Assembly: GCA_002491605.1 (NCBI GenBank)
Contig: DKWG01000047.1
Span: 1 to 57,240, forward strand
Direction of reading: 5' to 3'
DNA from: Ruminococcus sp. UBA7158
Lineage (GTDB): Bacteria; Bacillota; Clostridia; Oscillospirales; Ruminococcaceae
Length of the DNA stretch: 57,240 nt
This document shows positions 16,897 to 25,442 of this stretch, piece after piece (the first letter of the stretch is position 1; the number at the start of each line of letters is the position of its first letter). The position numbers and the translations under genes were made by a program. Below the pieces are notes generated by a model. It ran no database searches and was not told the origin of the DNA. It saw nothing but the letters and a program-made list of their open reading frames with translations.

Positions 16897-19137
16897 TTAT
16901 GCGTTTACTTTGACGTCTGCTGCTGCGCCGATATCTGCTTTCTTCATCTTGGTTGTCTTTCTCTGAGCCATTACCAAGCTGTAGTAAACGTTCTTTTTGC
17001 GCATAAGCTCGTCGTGAGTTCCCATCTCGGCAAGACGTCCCTTGTCTAAAACGATCAGCCGGTCGGCGTTAGAAAGTGTGGACAGTCTGTGAGCTATGGC
17101 TATAGTTGTTCTTCCCTTGCAAAGCTCGTTTAAGCCTTCCTGAATCTGCTTCTCTGTTTCTGTATCCAAAGAAGCTGTTGCTTCGTCCAAAATAATAATC
17201 TTGGGGTCGTGCAGGATTGCTCTTGCTATTGCAATTCTCTGTCTTTCACCGCCTGAAAGGGTGTGACCCTTATTTCCGACCTTGGTGTTGTAGCCGTCGG
17301 GAAGCTTTGTTATAAACTCATGCGCATGAGCTACCTTTGACGCCTGGATGATTTCTTCAAAGGTGGCGTCCGGCTTTGCGTAGCGAATATTGTCTAAAAC
17401 AGAGCCTTCAAACAAATATGTCTCCTGCAAAACAACGCCCACCTGAGAGCGCAGGCTCTGCTGTGATATATTTCTTATATCTACGCCGTCTATTTTGACA
17501 GAACCCTGAGTAACGTCGTAAAGTCTTAAAATAAGGTTTATCATCGTCGACTTTCCGACGCCGGAGTGTCCGACTATTCCTATCATCTTGCCCTGTTCAA
17601 TTTTGCAGGTTACATCCTTCAAAACAGGGTTATAGACCTTATAGCCGAAGTAAACATGGTCGAACTCTATGTCGCCCTTTATGTCTAAGTCGATGCAATC
17701 CTTTGAGTCTCTTACATCTGTCTGCTCCTCTAAGATTTCAAATACCTTAGATGCGCTTACCGATACATCGGAAAATGTTCTGGGAAGTCTCATAAGCCAG
17801 CGAAGCGGCATATAGAGCATTGAGACATAGGAGGTAAACTGAGTCAGCTCGCCCAATGTCATAGTGCCCCACGACGGCATAACACCGAGTATCATCTTTG
17901 AACCGAAGAAGAGAATAAAGTAGTTGCCGAAGGTCAGTACGAAGTCCATGATAGGCCAAACTAAGTTCCATACAATTTCAGCGTCTCCTGCCGCCTTTGC
18001 CCACTTTGAAGATGCAACACGGTACTTTTCTATCTCCTGCTCCTCAGTTCCGCAGGACTTAACAACTCTGATGCCATTGAGCGCATCGTGCAAAAGCTTC
18101 GAGTGCTCGTTTGAAAATCTCCATGAACGGCGGAAGTGCATATTGATAGTGTTATGTATTCTGTCTACTATGAATATAACAAACGGAATAGGAAGAATCG
18201 CCAGCAAAGCAAGCTTCCAGTTCATTATAAATATAATGATGGATACGATTATCAGCGAAAGGATTCTTATTATGGCGTCCTTACCGTAGTCGGTAATAAA
18301 GCTTTGAATTTTATTAGCGTCATTTGAGACACGGGAAATAAGCTCACCGGCTGTCTTTTTCGATATCGACGACATCGAAAGATCCAAGGTCTTATTAAAA
18401 ACGTCCTGCCTTAAGTCCTGACCCAAATTCAGCGCAACATGACGGCTCGCCTTCATGTTGACAAAGTCAAGAATCGTGCTGATGAGCACAGACCCTAAAA
18501 GCGCACAGCATAAAATCGCAAATCCGCTCCAGCCGATTGAATAATCGCCCGTTGCCTCTTGGGCAGGTATAACGTAATCGTCAACCAAAATCCTGTTTAT
18601 ATAAGGAGTAATGACGTTTACAAGCTCGGCGAGTATTGTACACAAAACTGCGGCGGCAAACGGTAGTTTATAAGGCGCCAAACGCTTAAACAGCTTTGTG
18701 AACACCCTTAGCTTAGATGAGCAATAAGGGCACTCGGCATATCCGTCAAGCGGAAGATGGCACTTAGGGCACTTTGGCTCGTCAATGCCGCTCTTCTCAA
18801 CGAATATTCCGGTTGTCAGGTAGTGATTCACAATCTTTGCGACCTCGGCAAAGGCTATGAAGGAGTCCTGAGTGAATGAGCATATATATTTTTTTGTGAC
18901 GTCGTCTTTTCTTGCGACCATCATCGAACAGCCTACAAGCTGTTCACAGGCGTATTCATCGTACTCATCGTAGCGGATTGTTTCACGCAGCTCGTCGTTG
19001 ACATACACCAAAAATTCCTCATGGGTACAGCACAGATGTCCGTTTACCTTTTCCTTTTTCTTATATAAGTTAAAAGGAACCGAGAACACAAAATCATCAA
19101 GCTCTTTCCCTTTTGGAGCGCTTATCAATAAATTCAT
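16897..19137 (-). CDS. ABC exporter (ATPase-permease) with N-terminal extra domain and zinc ribbon
   Basis: A 746-residue half-transporter. Residues 1-120 form a domain I do not recognise; a zinc ribbon follows (CPKC at 123-126, CPYC at 136-139); then a six-helix type IV exporter membrane domain (about 150-470) and an ATPase with Walker A GHSGVGKST, signature LSGGERQR and Walker B IIILDEATASLD. It likely pairs with the 19916-22393 exporter as a heterodimer. The cytosolic zinc ribbon before the membrane domain is unusual. Start: ATG at 19135-19137; the only strong Shine-Dalgarno (AAAGGAG) is about 40 nt away, with a GGCAG/CTGCC stem between, so start definition is somewhat uncertain. Substrate unknown. 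Confidence 0.85.
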   Translation of the reverse strand: MNLLISAPKGKELDDFVFSVPFNLYKKKEKVNGHLCCTHEEFLVYVNDELRETIRYDEYDEYACEQLVGCSMMVARKDDVTKKYICSFTQDSFIAFAEVAKIVNHYLTTGIFVEKSGIDEPKCPKCHLPLDGYAECPYCSSKLRVFTKLFKRLAPYKLPFAAAVLCTILAELVNVITPYINRILVDDYVIPAQEATGDYSIGWSGFAILCCALLGSVLISTILDFVNMKASRHVALNLGQDLRQDVFNKTLDLSMSSISKKTAGELISRVSNDANKIQSFITDYGKDAIIRILSLIIVSIIIFIMNWKLALLAILPIPFVIFIVDRIHNTINMHFRRSWRFSNEHSKLLHDALNGIRVVKSCGTEEQEIEKYRVASSKWAKAAGDAEIVWNLVWPIMDFVLTFGNYFILFFGSKMILGVMPSWGTMTLGELTQFTSYVSMLYMPLRWLMRLPRTFSDVSVSASKVFEILEEQTDVRDSKDCIDLDIKGDIEFDHVYFGYKVYNPVLKDVTCKIEQGKMIGIVGHSGVGKSTMINLILRLYDVTQGSVKIDGVDIRNISQQSLRSQVGVVLQETYLFEGSVLDNIRYAKPDATFEEIIQASKVAHAHEFITKLPDGYNTKVGNKGHTLSGGERQRIAIARAILHDPKIIILDEATASLDTETEKQIQEGLNELCKGRTTIAIAHRLSTLSNADRLIVLDKGRLAEMGTHDELMRKKNVYYSLVMAQRKTTKMKKADIGAAADVKVNA

Positions 19138-19223
19138 ATATCGGCAGCCGTGGCTAAAATATCTGCCCGGCTTAGCTCCTTTCTTTTATGAATTACGCTT
19201 GGAATACTTAATATCCTTTACCT

Positions 19224-19763
19224 TTAGACATAGATCTCAAGAACCGACATACTCTTCTTGTCGAGCTTATCGATATCATGGCAGGCATACTTGTTGCCGT
19301 CTACATCTACAGCATACAAAAGCTTATCTGAGAGCATTCTGAAGTTTGAATACCAGTCTCTTATGCAGATGGTTTTTCTTCCTGCAGATGTATCAATATC
19401 GACAAAGATAAATCCCCTTGAGTTGTCCTTTATAGAATGAACTCTTGTTATTTCCGGCATGAAATACTTGTATTCAAGATAATCGTCTACAAGCTTATAC
19501 TGCTCGGGGCTAAGCTCCTTCATATCCTTGATAACGCCTATCTCCTTAAACTCATTGTCCTCATTATCGTAGGCAACGCTTATGTAGGTTGTTGCAGAGT
19601 AAAAAGGCGTCAGTCTTGTCAGGCGAACGTTAAAGTACTCCTGACCGTTATACTTCAGGGATACAAAACCTGCGTCATCACGGTAAAACTCAAGCTTTGA
19701 AGCGTCGAGTATTTCAAGCTTATCTATTTCAAATTTTTCCTCGGCTAATTCCTTTGCTTCCAT
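19224..19763 (-). CDS. DUF1854 family protein
   Basis: A 179-residue soluble protein with LEFYRDDAGFVSLKYNGQEY, a VRLTRLTPF segment and IRDWYSNFRML near the end, which match what I know of DUF1854. The function is unknown. In some proteobacteria DUF1854 genes sit beside cyanophycin genes together with an ABC transporter; here no cyanophycin synthetase is present, but the ABC link holds since the gene lies between two exporters. The start is ATG 19761-19763 with AGAAAGGAAAC upstream; the longer frame from 19871 has no site. It could be a cytosolic partner or regulator of the exporters (inference). Confidence 0.75.
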   Translation of the reverse strand: MEAKELAEEKFEIDKLEILDASKLEFYRDDAGFVSLKYNGQEYFNVRLTRLTPFYSATTYISVAYDNEDNEFKEIGVIKDMKELSPEQYKLVDDYLEYKYFMPEITRVHSIKDNSRGFIFVDIDTSAGRKTICIRDWYSNFRMLSDKLLYAVDVDGNKYACHDIDKLDKKSMSVLEIYV

Positions 19764-19915
19764 ATTACTATGTTTCCTTTCTGTGTGAAATGAAAATCTA
19801 TTAAACTGAGACGGTGTATATGTCGTCTTGCCGAGCGAACCTGACAGCTTCGTCGGTCTTGACCGAGACATATGACACGCTATTGTGCAAAGCTAAGCGT
19901 CAGGACGCATAGCCT

Positions 19916-22393
19916 TTATTCTTCGATAAACTTAAGAGCGTCAGCCTGAAGCTTATAAAGCTCGAAGTATTTGCCCTTTTGACGAATAAGCTGGTCGTGA
20001 GTTCCAAGCTCCTTCAATTCGCCGTTTTCTATAACGCAGAGCATATCGGCGTCACGAAGAGTTGAAAGTCTGTGAGCTATGGCTATGATAGTTCTTCCCT
20101 CTTTAAGAGCGTCTATCGCAACCTGAATCTTGCGCTCGGTTCTTGTATCCATTGAAGCTGTTGCTTCATCCAAAATCAAGATATCCGGGCTTTGAATTAT
20201 CGCTCTTGCTATAGAAATCCTCTGACGCTCACCGCCGGAAAGCGACGCTCCGCCCGAGCCGATTCTGGTGTTGTAGCCGTCGGGCAGCTTTGTTATAAAT
20301 TCGTGGGCGTTGGCAGACTTCGCAGCTTCGATTACTTCCTCAATTGTCGCCTCGGGCTTAGCGTAGCGGATGTTATCGGCAACAGTACCCATAAACAGAT
20401 ATGTCTCCTGAGAAACTATACCTATATTCTTCCTCAAGTCCTTGGTTGCGATGTTTTTAATCGGAACGCCGTCTATAAGGATTTCACCGCTTGTGACGTC
20501 ATAAAGCCTTGCCATGAGATTAATTATTGTTGACTTTCCTGCACCGGTCTTTCCGACAATTCCGAACATCTGACCGGAGTGAACCTTAAAGGAAAGATTT
20601 TTAAGTATCTGATGACCTGCTTCGTATTCAAAGAATACGTTTTTGAACTCGATGTCGCCCTTGAGTCCGTCCATTTTAACAGGATTCTTCGGCTCGGCTA
20701 CTGTCGGCTTTGAATCAAGTATTTCGAACATTCTCGAAGCAGCGTCTATACATCTCGCCCAGCGGTCGCCTATCCACATAAAGAAATCGATAGGCTCATA
20801 AATCATATCGGTATACGACAACAGCGCATTGAGCGCACCGAAGGTAAACACTGTTCCGCCGAATTTATGATGAACCATAACAAGATAACAGCCGGCACAG
20901 AACAGCACTATGCTTATCATTCTGTAAAAGCCCCACAGGAACGGAACGGTAGACGTCAGTCTGTTGTTGATTCTTGTGTTGACATTATAGGCTTCTCTGT
21001 TTTTGTTTTGATATCTTGTTATCTCCTTTTGCTCCTTGGCAAATGACTTAACGACTCTCTGACCGTTCATAACGTCTGAAAGAACCGAGTTTAGGCTTCG
21101 CATTGCAACGTCTAACTTTCTGTAAAGCTTTCTTTCGGACTTATAAAGGTAATGGTCGAATGCCATAACAGCCGCAATCATGACAATAATCAATATTGCA
21201 AGCATGGGGCTTAATGTGAACATAATCGCGGCAACGCCAACCATTTTGATTATATTTGCACAGCCGTAGGGCACGATGTCTACAAAGAAATTGTAAACGT
21301 TTTGCGAGTCACGGTCTACTCTTGACATAAGCGAGCCGGTTTGCTTGCTGGTGAAGAACTGTAGCGACAGGTTATTCATTGCAGCATAAATCTTTGTTCT
21401 CAATGTATGAGTTATATGCGGCACAACTCTTGCGGTTATAACGCCTGAAATCAGACCTGTCAAACGGCTCAAAACATTTGTTATAAGCATAAGCATTATG
21501 GCAAAGAGAACTCTTCCGTACAGCCTGCCGCCCTCGGTCAAAACATCGTCATAGAGCATTTTTGAACCGAACCACGGAGAGATGATTGCCAAAACGTTGG
21601 ACATAAGTATTGTAAGAGCAACTAAGAACACCTGAAGCTTAAACTCTTTAAACAGTCCCATAAGCTTTGTAAAAATCGAATGCTTATCCAAGCACCTCGG
21701 GCAAACGGGTCTGTTGGGGTTGGGATAGGGCTGATGGCATATAGGGCAGTGAGTTTCAACACTGTCTAAAAGCGTATCGTCTATTTCCTCGTGGCGATGA
21801 GTTTTGTTTACTCTTTCGCAGAAGCGCTCAAACTTTTCGCTGTAGCCTATTGAAAAACGGGCTATTTGAATGTTTTGACGGTCGTGCTCGTAATTCTTAG
21901 CGCACCAGCCGAAATTAGGCATTGCTCCGCCGCTGTTTTCGCCGTTTTCGGTGTTATCAGCGTTTTCATCGACATTATTTGCATTTACGCCGAAGCTTTC
22001 GGTTTCGCCGTCTTTAAGCATCGCAAGAATAAGTCTTGCAGAGTTTTGATGCCTATCGACAAATATGTTTTTAATCTTTGAGATTTCAAACTCTGAAAAA
22101 TCCTCAACCTTGTAGCTGATTATCTCCCTTATCGGAGTAGTCTTGAAGAATTTCTTGATAAGAGGAAGCTTTTCCGCACGTTCGGTCAGCTTATCGACCG
22201 TTGTCTCCTCTTTGTATTCCTCGTATCCGCTTATAACGTATAAGTTATTCTGTGTGAAGGTTATGTAAACGTCGAAAAACTTGCCTTCACCGTCCAGATC
22301 CGCTTTAACACAATATAAAAGCTTATCTGTCATTACACCACGCTTATACAGCTCGTCTGCGACGGGCGCAGGAAGCGTGTCAAAATGCTTCAT
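19916..22393 (-). CDS. ABC exporter (ATPase-permease) with long N-terminal domain and zinc ribbon
   Basis: An 825-residue half-transporter. Residues 1-140 form a strand-rich domain (KLLYCVKADLDGEGKFFDVY, LYVISGYEEY); an Asn/Glu/Gly-rich linker covers about 138-158; a zinc ribbon follows (CPIC 216-219, CPRC 231-234); then six membrane helices (about 245-540) and an ATPase with GKTGAGKST, LSGGERQR and ILILDEATASMD. It is first of the three exporter-operon genes. The ATG at 22391-22393 has GAAAGGAATG upstream; an earlier in-frame ATG lacks a site. I see no promoter between the terminator at 22529-22560 and this gene, so it is probably transcribed by read-through from the 22728-22756 promoter. 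Confidence 0.87.
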   Translation of the reverse strand: MKHFDTLPAPVADELYKRGVMTDKLLYCVKADLDGEGKFFDVYITFTQNNLYVISGYEEYKEETTVDKLTERAEKLPLIKKFFKTTPIREIISYKVEDFSEFEISKIKNIFVDRHQNSARLILAMLKDGETESFGVNANNVDENADNTENGENSGGAMPNFGWCAKNYEHDRQNIQIARFSIGYSEKFERFCERVNKTHRHEEIDDTLLDSVETHCPICHQPYPNPNRPVCPRCLDKHSIFTKLMGLFKEFKLQVFLVALTILMSNVLAIISPWFGSKMLYDDVLTEGGRLYGRVLFAIMLMLITNVLSRLTGLISGVITARVVPHITHTLRTKIYAAMNNLSLQFFTSKQTGSLMSRVDRDSQNVYNFFVDIVPYGCANIIKMVGVAAIMFTLSPMLAILIIVMIAAVMAFDHYLYKSERKLYRKLDVAMRSLNSVLSDVMNGQRVVKSFAKEQKEITRYQNKNREAYNVNTRINNRLTSTVPFLWGFYRMISIVLFCAGCYLVMVHHKFGGTVFTFGALNALLSYTDMIYEPIDFFMWIGDRWARCIDAASRMFEILDSKPTVAEPKNPVKMDGLKGDIEFKNVFFEYEAGHQILKNLSFKVHSGQMFGIVGKTGAGKSTIINLMARLYDVTSGEILIDGVPIKNIATKDLRKNIGIVSQETYLFMGTVADNIRYAKPEATIEEVIEAAKSANAHEFITKLPDGYNTRIGSGGASLSGGERQRISIARAIIQSPDILILDEATASMDTRTERKIQVAIDALKEGRTIIAIAHRLSTLRDADMLCVIENGELKELGTHDQLIRQKGKYFELYKLQADALKFIEE

Positions 22394-22528
22394 AGTTATA
22401 ATCATTCCTTTCATTCACATTGTTTGTTCTTGTGTCTTTTCCCGATAGGACAGCGCGAAATTTCATTGCAGGCTGCCTTAAAATCAATGCAGTATCATTC
22501 TCATTTTAGCAATACACCCTTTCGCATT

Positions 22529-22560
22529 AAAAAAGCCTCCGACGCTTTAGCATCAGAGGC
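22529..22560 (-). terminator. Strong terminator, candidate attenuator of the exporter operon
   Basis: On the minus strand an 11-bp stem (GCCTCTGATGC with GCGTCGGAGGC, two G-U pairs, loop TAAA) is followed by TTTTTTAAT. It lies 10 nt past the stop of the 29-residue ORF and about 135 nt before the exporter gene. A ribosome ending on that ORF would cover bases next to the left arm, so coupling is possible. Confidence 0.8.
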
Positions 22561-22570
22561 ACTCATTCAC

Positions 22571-22660
22571 TCAATTTCTCCCACAGTGAGACACGAATGC
22601 ACACATAATACTCTCAGCATATAACTTCATATTTTTCAAATCAAACTGCTGACGCACCAT
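22571..22660 (-). CDS. 29-residue microprotein or leader peptide upstream of the exporter operon
   Basis: A short ORF, too small for ordinary calling, but it has all signals of a real gene. A consensus promoter lies about 70 bp upstream, the ribosome site AGAGGGGAG is 5 nt before ATG (22658-22660), and a terminator follows the TGA. The product starts MVRQQFDLKN, has a central amphipathic stretch and ends CAFVSHCGRN with two cysteines seven positions apart (residues 20 and 26). No run of identical regulatory codons is present, as would be seen in amino-acid attenuators. It may be an exported peptide, a signalling peptide or RiPP-like precursor, or a leader peptide that controls the terminator. 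I do not recognise a family, and the three options cannot be separated from one sequence. Confidence 0.6.
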   Translation of the reverse strand: MVRQQFDLKNMKLYAESIMCAFVSHCGRN

Positions 22661-22691
22661 GCTCACTCCCCTCTGAAATAATAGCTTATCC

Positions 22692-22718
22692 TTGAGAAAA
22701 TCAACTCTGTTTTCTCAA
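22692..22718 (-). promoter_or_regulatory. Perfect inverted repeat at the transcription start of the microprotein/exporter operon
   Basis: TTGAGAAAA (22692-22700) and TTTTCTCAA (22710-22718) are exact arms starting about 10 bp past the -10. As DNA this suits an operator; as RNA it gives a 5' stem that would stabilise the leader transcript. Confidence 0.55.
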
Positions 22719-22727
22719 AGCGTGTTC

Positions 22728-22756
22728 ATTATATACCTCATTTTGGACGTTGTCAA
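22728..22756 (-). promoter_or_regulatory. Consensus promoter of the microprotein/exporter operon
   Basis: TTGACA (22751-22756), exactly 17 bp, TATAAT (22728-22733) on the minus strand: a full sigma-A consensus, implying strong expression. Confidence 0.85.
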
Positions 22757-22851
22757 TAACATTTTTAATGTTTTTTGAATGTAAAAAACCCGAGGATTTA
22801 TCAAATCGACCGAAATCGCAGCCACGATTTAAACTACTGATATAAATTCAA

Positions 22852-22881
22852 TTGACTTGACATATCTATTTGTGCTATACT
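22852..22881 (+). promoter_or_regulatory. Promoter of the Lrp/AsnC regulator operon
   Basis: TTGACT (22852-22857), 18 bp, TATACT (22876-22881). A second TTGACA at 22857-22862 is too close for use. Divergent from the exporter promoter. Confidence 0.6.
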
Positions 22882-22925
22882 TACACAAGCAATATACTCA
22901 TTATAATATAAAGGGATGATATTTA

Positions 22926-23399
22926 ATGAATAGACTGATAAATCTTTTAAAAACGAACGCAAGATTGACTAATGCCCAGTTGGCCGCAATGCTCGACATG
23001 ACCGAAGAGGACGTCGCTGCTGAGATCAAGAATCTCGAGGATTCCGGTGTGATCAAGGGCTATTCAACCATTATAGATGAAGAAGCCGCCTACAAAGACA
23101 GCATATCCGCTTATATTGAGCTCAGCGTTACACCCAAGGCTCACGTCGGCTACGATGAAATTGCAAGACATATCGCCGCATACCCTGAGGTTGAAAGCAT
23201 CTCTTTGATGTCCGGCGGATACGACCTCGCTGTAACGGTCCGCTGTAAAAACATCAAGGAAGTATCGTCGTTTGTCTACCAGCGTCTGGCAACAATCGAC
23301 GGCGTTATATCAACATCAACGCATTTCTTCCTTCAAAAATACAAGGAAAACGGAATAATGCTTGTTGACGCTGCTAAGGACGAAAGAGGTCAGGAATAA
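22926..23399 (+). CDS. Lrp/AsnC family transcriptional regulator
   Basis: A 157-residue DNA-binding protein: N-terminal helix-turn-helix (about 1-45, LLKTNARLTNAQLAAMLDMT) and a C-terminal RAM/AsnC ligand domain (about 65-140, YIELSVTPKAHVGYDEIARH). The family controls amino-acid metabolism in response to amino acids. It is 1 bp ahead of an aminotransferase gene, so it probably regulates that operon, including itself. AAAGGG precedes the ATG. The target amino acid is not visible. Confidence 0.9.
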   Translation: MNRLINLLKTNARLTNAQLAAMLDMTEEDVAAEIKNLEDSGVIKGYSTIIDEEAAYKDSISAYIELSVTPKAHVGYDEIARHIAAYPEVESISLMSGGYDLAVTVRCKNIKEVSSFVYQRLATIDGVISTSTHFFLQKYKENGIMLVDAAKDERGQE

Positions 23400-23400
23400 T

Positions 23401-24576
23401 ATGATAGACTACTCAAAGCTTGTCGGCAAAACGGCGAGCGAAATAAAGCCTTCGGGCATAAGAAAATACTTTGACATAGCAGCAACTCTTGACGATGTTA
23501 TTTCCCTCGGCGTCGGTGAGCCTGACTTTCAAACTCCGTGGACTATAAGGCGCTCGGCTATTGTCGCTTTAGAACGCGGCAAGACGTTTTACACCGCCAA
23601 CGCAGGACTTATTAAGCTTCGTCAGGCAATAAGCGATTATACATATTCCCATGTCGGAGTCAGCTACGACCCGTCAAAGGAGATAATCGTCACAGTCGGC
23701 GGCTCAGAAGCTATTGACTTAACGATTCGCACAATTATCGAGCCGGGCGACGAGGTTATTATCCCGGAGCCGTCGTTTGTCTGCTATAAGCCGATAGTTC
23801 AGCTGACAGGCGGAGTTCCGGTTATAATCGAAACAAAAAGAGAGAATAACTTCAAGCTCACAGCTGCTGATTTAAAAGCCGCAATATCACCCAGAACAAA
23901 GCTTTTAATTCTCCCCTATCCGAATAACCCTACAGGCGCAATAATGACTGAGGAAGACCTGATACCGATTGCAGAGATTTTAAAAGACACAAACATTGCT
24001 GTTTTAACCGATGAAATCTATTCTGAGCTTACATACGGCAAGGAGCATTTTTCTATCGTCTCGCTGGACGGTATGCGTGAGCGCACAATATATGTAAACG
24101 GCTTTTCCAAGGCGTTTGCAATGACCGGCTGGCGACTCGGTTATATGTGCGGTCCGAACGAGATAATCAAACAGGCGCTCAAGGTTCACCAGTTCGGTAT
24201 AATGTCATCGCCGACAATCAGCCAATATGCAGCCATTGAAGCGCTCAAGAACTGCTCCGATGATGTTTCGTCAATGGTCACGGAATATGACCAGCGCAGA
24301 AAGTATTTAGTAAATTCATTTAACAAGCTCGGTCTTGACTGCTTCACACCCGAGGGCGCATTTTATGTGTTCCCGAGCATAAAATCAACAGGACTTTCAA
24401 GCGATGAGTTCTGCGAAAGGCTTTTGTATTCCAAGCGAGTTGCCGTTATCCCGGGAACTGCGTTCGGAGAGAGCGGCGAAGGGTACATAAGGGTTTCATA
24501 TGCCTATTCGCTTAAGCATTTGATGGCGGCAATCGAAAGAATAAGCGAGTTTTTAGAGGAGCTTAAAAAATCATAA
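23401..24576 (+). CDS. Class I/II PLP-dependent aminotransferase
   Basis: A 391-residue fold-type I aminotransferase, probably of the aspartate or aromatic type. Visible are YTANAGLIKLRQAI, the NPTG block PYPNNPTGA, TDEIYSELTY and the PLP lysine at about 237 in GFSKAFAMTGWRLGY, with the carboxylate-binding Arg in IRVSYA near the end. The ATG at 23401 starts 1 nt after the regulator stop; a frame from 23362 lies within the regulator and is not needed. The pairing with an Lrp-type regulator is common in Clostridia. Substrate uncertain. Confidence 0.9.
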   Translation: MIDYSKLVGKTASEIKPSGIRKYFDIAATLDDVISLGVGEPDFQTPWTIRRSAIVALERGKTFYTANAGLIKLRQAISDYTYSHVGVSYDPSKEIIVTVGGSEAIDLTIRTIIEPGDEVIIPEPSFVCYKPIVQLTGGVPVIIETKRENNFKLTAADLKAAISPRTKLLILPYPNNPTGAIMTEEDLIPIAEILKDTNIAVLTDEIYSELTYGKEHFSIVSLDGMRERTIYVNGFSKAFAMTGWRLGYMCGPNEIIKQALKVHQFGIMSSPTISQYAAIEALKNCSDDVSSMVTEYDQRRKYLVNSFNKLGLDCFTPEGAFYVFPSIKSTGLSSDEFCERLLYSKRVAVIPGTAFGESGEGYIRVSYAYSLKHLMAAIERISEFLEELKKS

Positions 24577-25442
24577 TGAAGGATTTAAGTATAAATGAAA
24601 AGGCTTACGCCAAGATCAATCTGAGCCTTGATATTATTGAAAAGCTTCCGAGCGGAATGCACGGGCTTGAATCGGTCATGCAGACCGTCTCCCTGTTCGA
24701 CAAGGTTTTCGTAACAAGGGAATCCGACAGCTCGGGCATTACAATAAAATGCTCCGATTCATCTGTACCCACCGACGAAAAAAACACCTGCTATAAAGCG
24801 GCAAATGAGTTTTTCAAGCATATCGGCGCTGAGGACTTCAGAATTACGATAGCTATTGATAAGCATATACCGTCAATGGCTGGCTTGGGCGGAGGTTCTG
24901 CCGATGCCGCCGCAGTTTTGCGCGCCTTAAACAAGCTGTACGGCGCAGGTCTTGATAATGACGAGCTGAGAGCCGTTGCTGCAAGGGTCGGGGCTGACGT
25001 TCCTTTCTTGATAGAAGGCGGATGCGCTTTATGCTCGGGCTTCGGCGAAGCTGTTTCCCCTATCGAAAGAAAAAGCAGCTTTTATATCCTTCTTATAAAG
25101 CCCGATTTCGGGATTTCTACACCCATGGCATACAAGCAGTTTGACGAAAAAAGCATAGTCAGTCTTTGCTCCTCAAAGGCATTAGCAAGTGCCCTCGAAG
25201 CCGGAGATGACATATATGAGCTTATTTCCAACGACTTAGAGCGTGCAGTTATGTCGAATGAAATTCAAGCAATCAAGCTTATCCTTCTGTCTAATGGCGC
25301 AAAAGCCGCCATGATGACAGGAAGCGGCTCCTGCGTTTTCGGGTTATTCGATTCATTAAAGGATGTCTTAGCAGCGTTTTACAAGCTAAGAAACTCCTAT
25401 AGCTTTGTTAATCCATGTCAAACGGTAGATCGATATGAATAG
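24576..25442 (+). CDS. ispE: 4-diphosphocytidyl-2-C-methyl-D-erythritol kinase
   Basis: GHMP kinase of the non-mevalonate isoprenoid pathway, phosphorylating CDP-methylerythritol. The 288-residue protein has AYAKINLSLDI at the start, the ATP-binding PSMAGLGGGSADAAAVLRAL (about 99-118) and MMTGSGSCVFGLF near the end. It starts within the stop of the aminotransferase gene (TAATG) and overlaps the next gene by 8 nt, so the four genes are one transcript. Confidence 0.95.
   Translation: MKDLSINEKAYAKINLSLDIIEKLPSGMHGLESVMQTVSLFDKVFVTRESDSSGITIKCSDSSVPTDEKNTCYKAANEFFKHIGAEDFRITIAIDKHIPSMAGLGGGSADAAAVLRALNKLYGAGLDNDELRAVAARVGADVPFLIEGGCALCSGFGEAVSPIERKSSFYILLIKPDFGISTPMAYKQFDEKSIVSLCSSKALASALEAGDDIYELISNDLERAVMSNEIQAIKLILLSNGAKAAMMTGSGSCVFGLFDSLKDVLAAFYKLRNSYSFVNPCQTVDRYE

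Noticed and set aside
22857..22881. TTGACA/TATACT as the Lrp promoter
   Set aside because: Spacing is only 13 bp; the overlapping TTGACT at 22852 with 18 bp is preferred.
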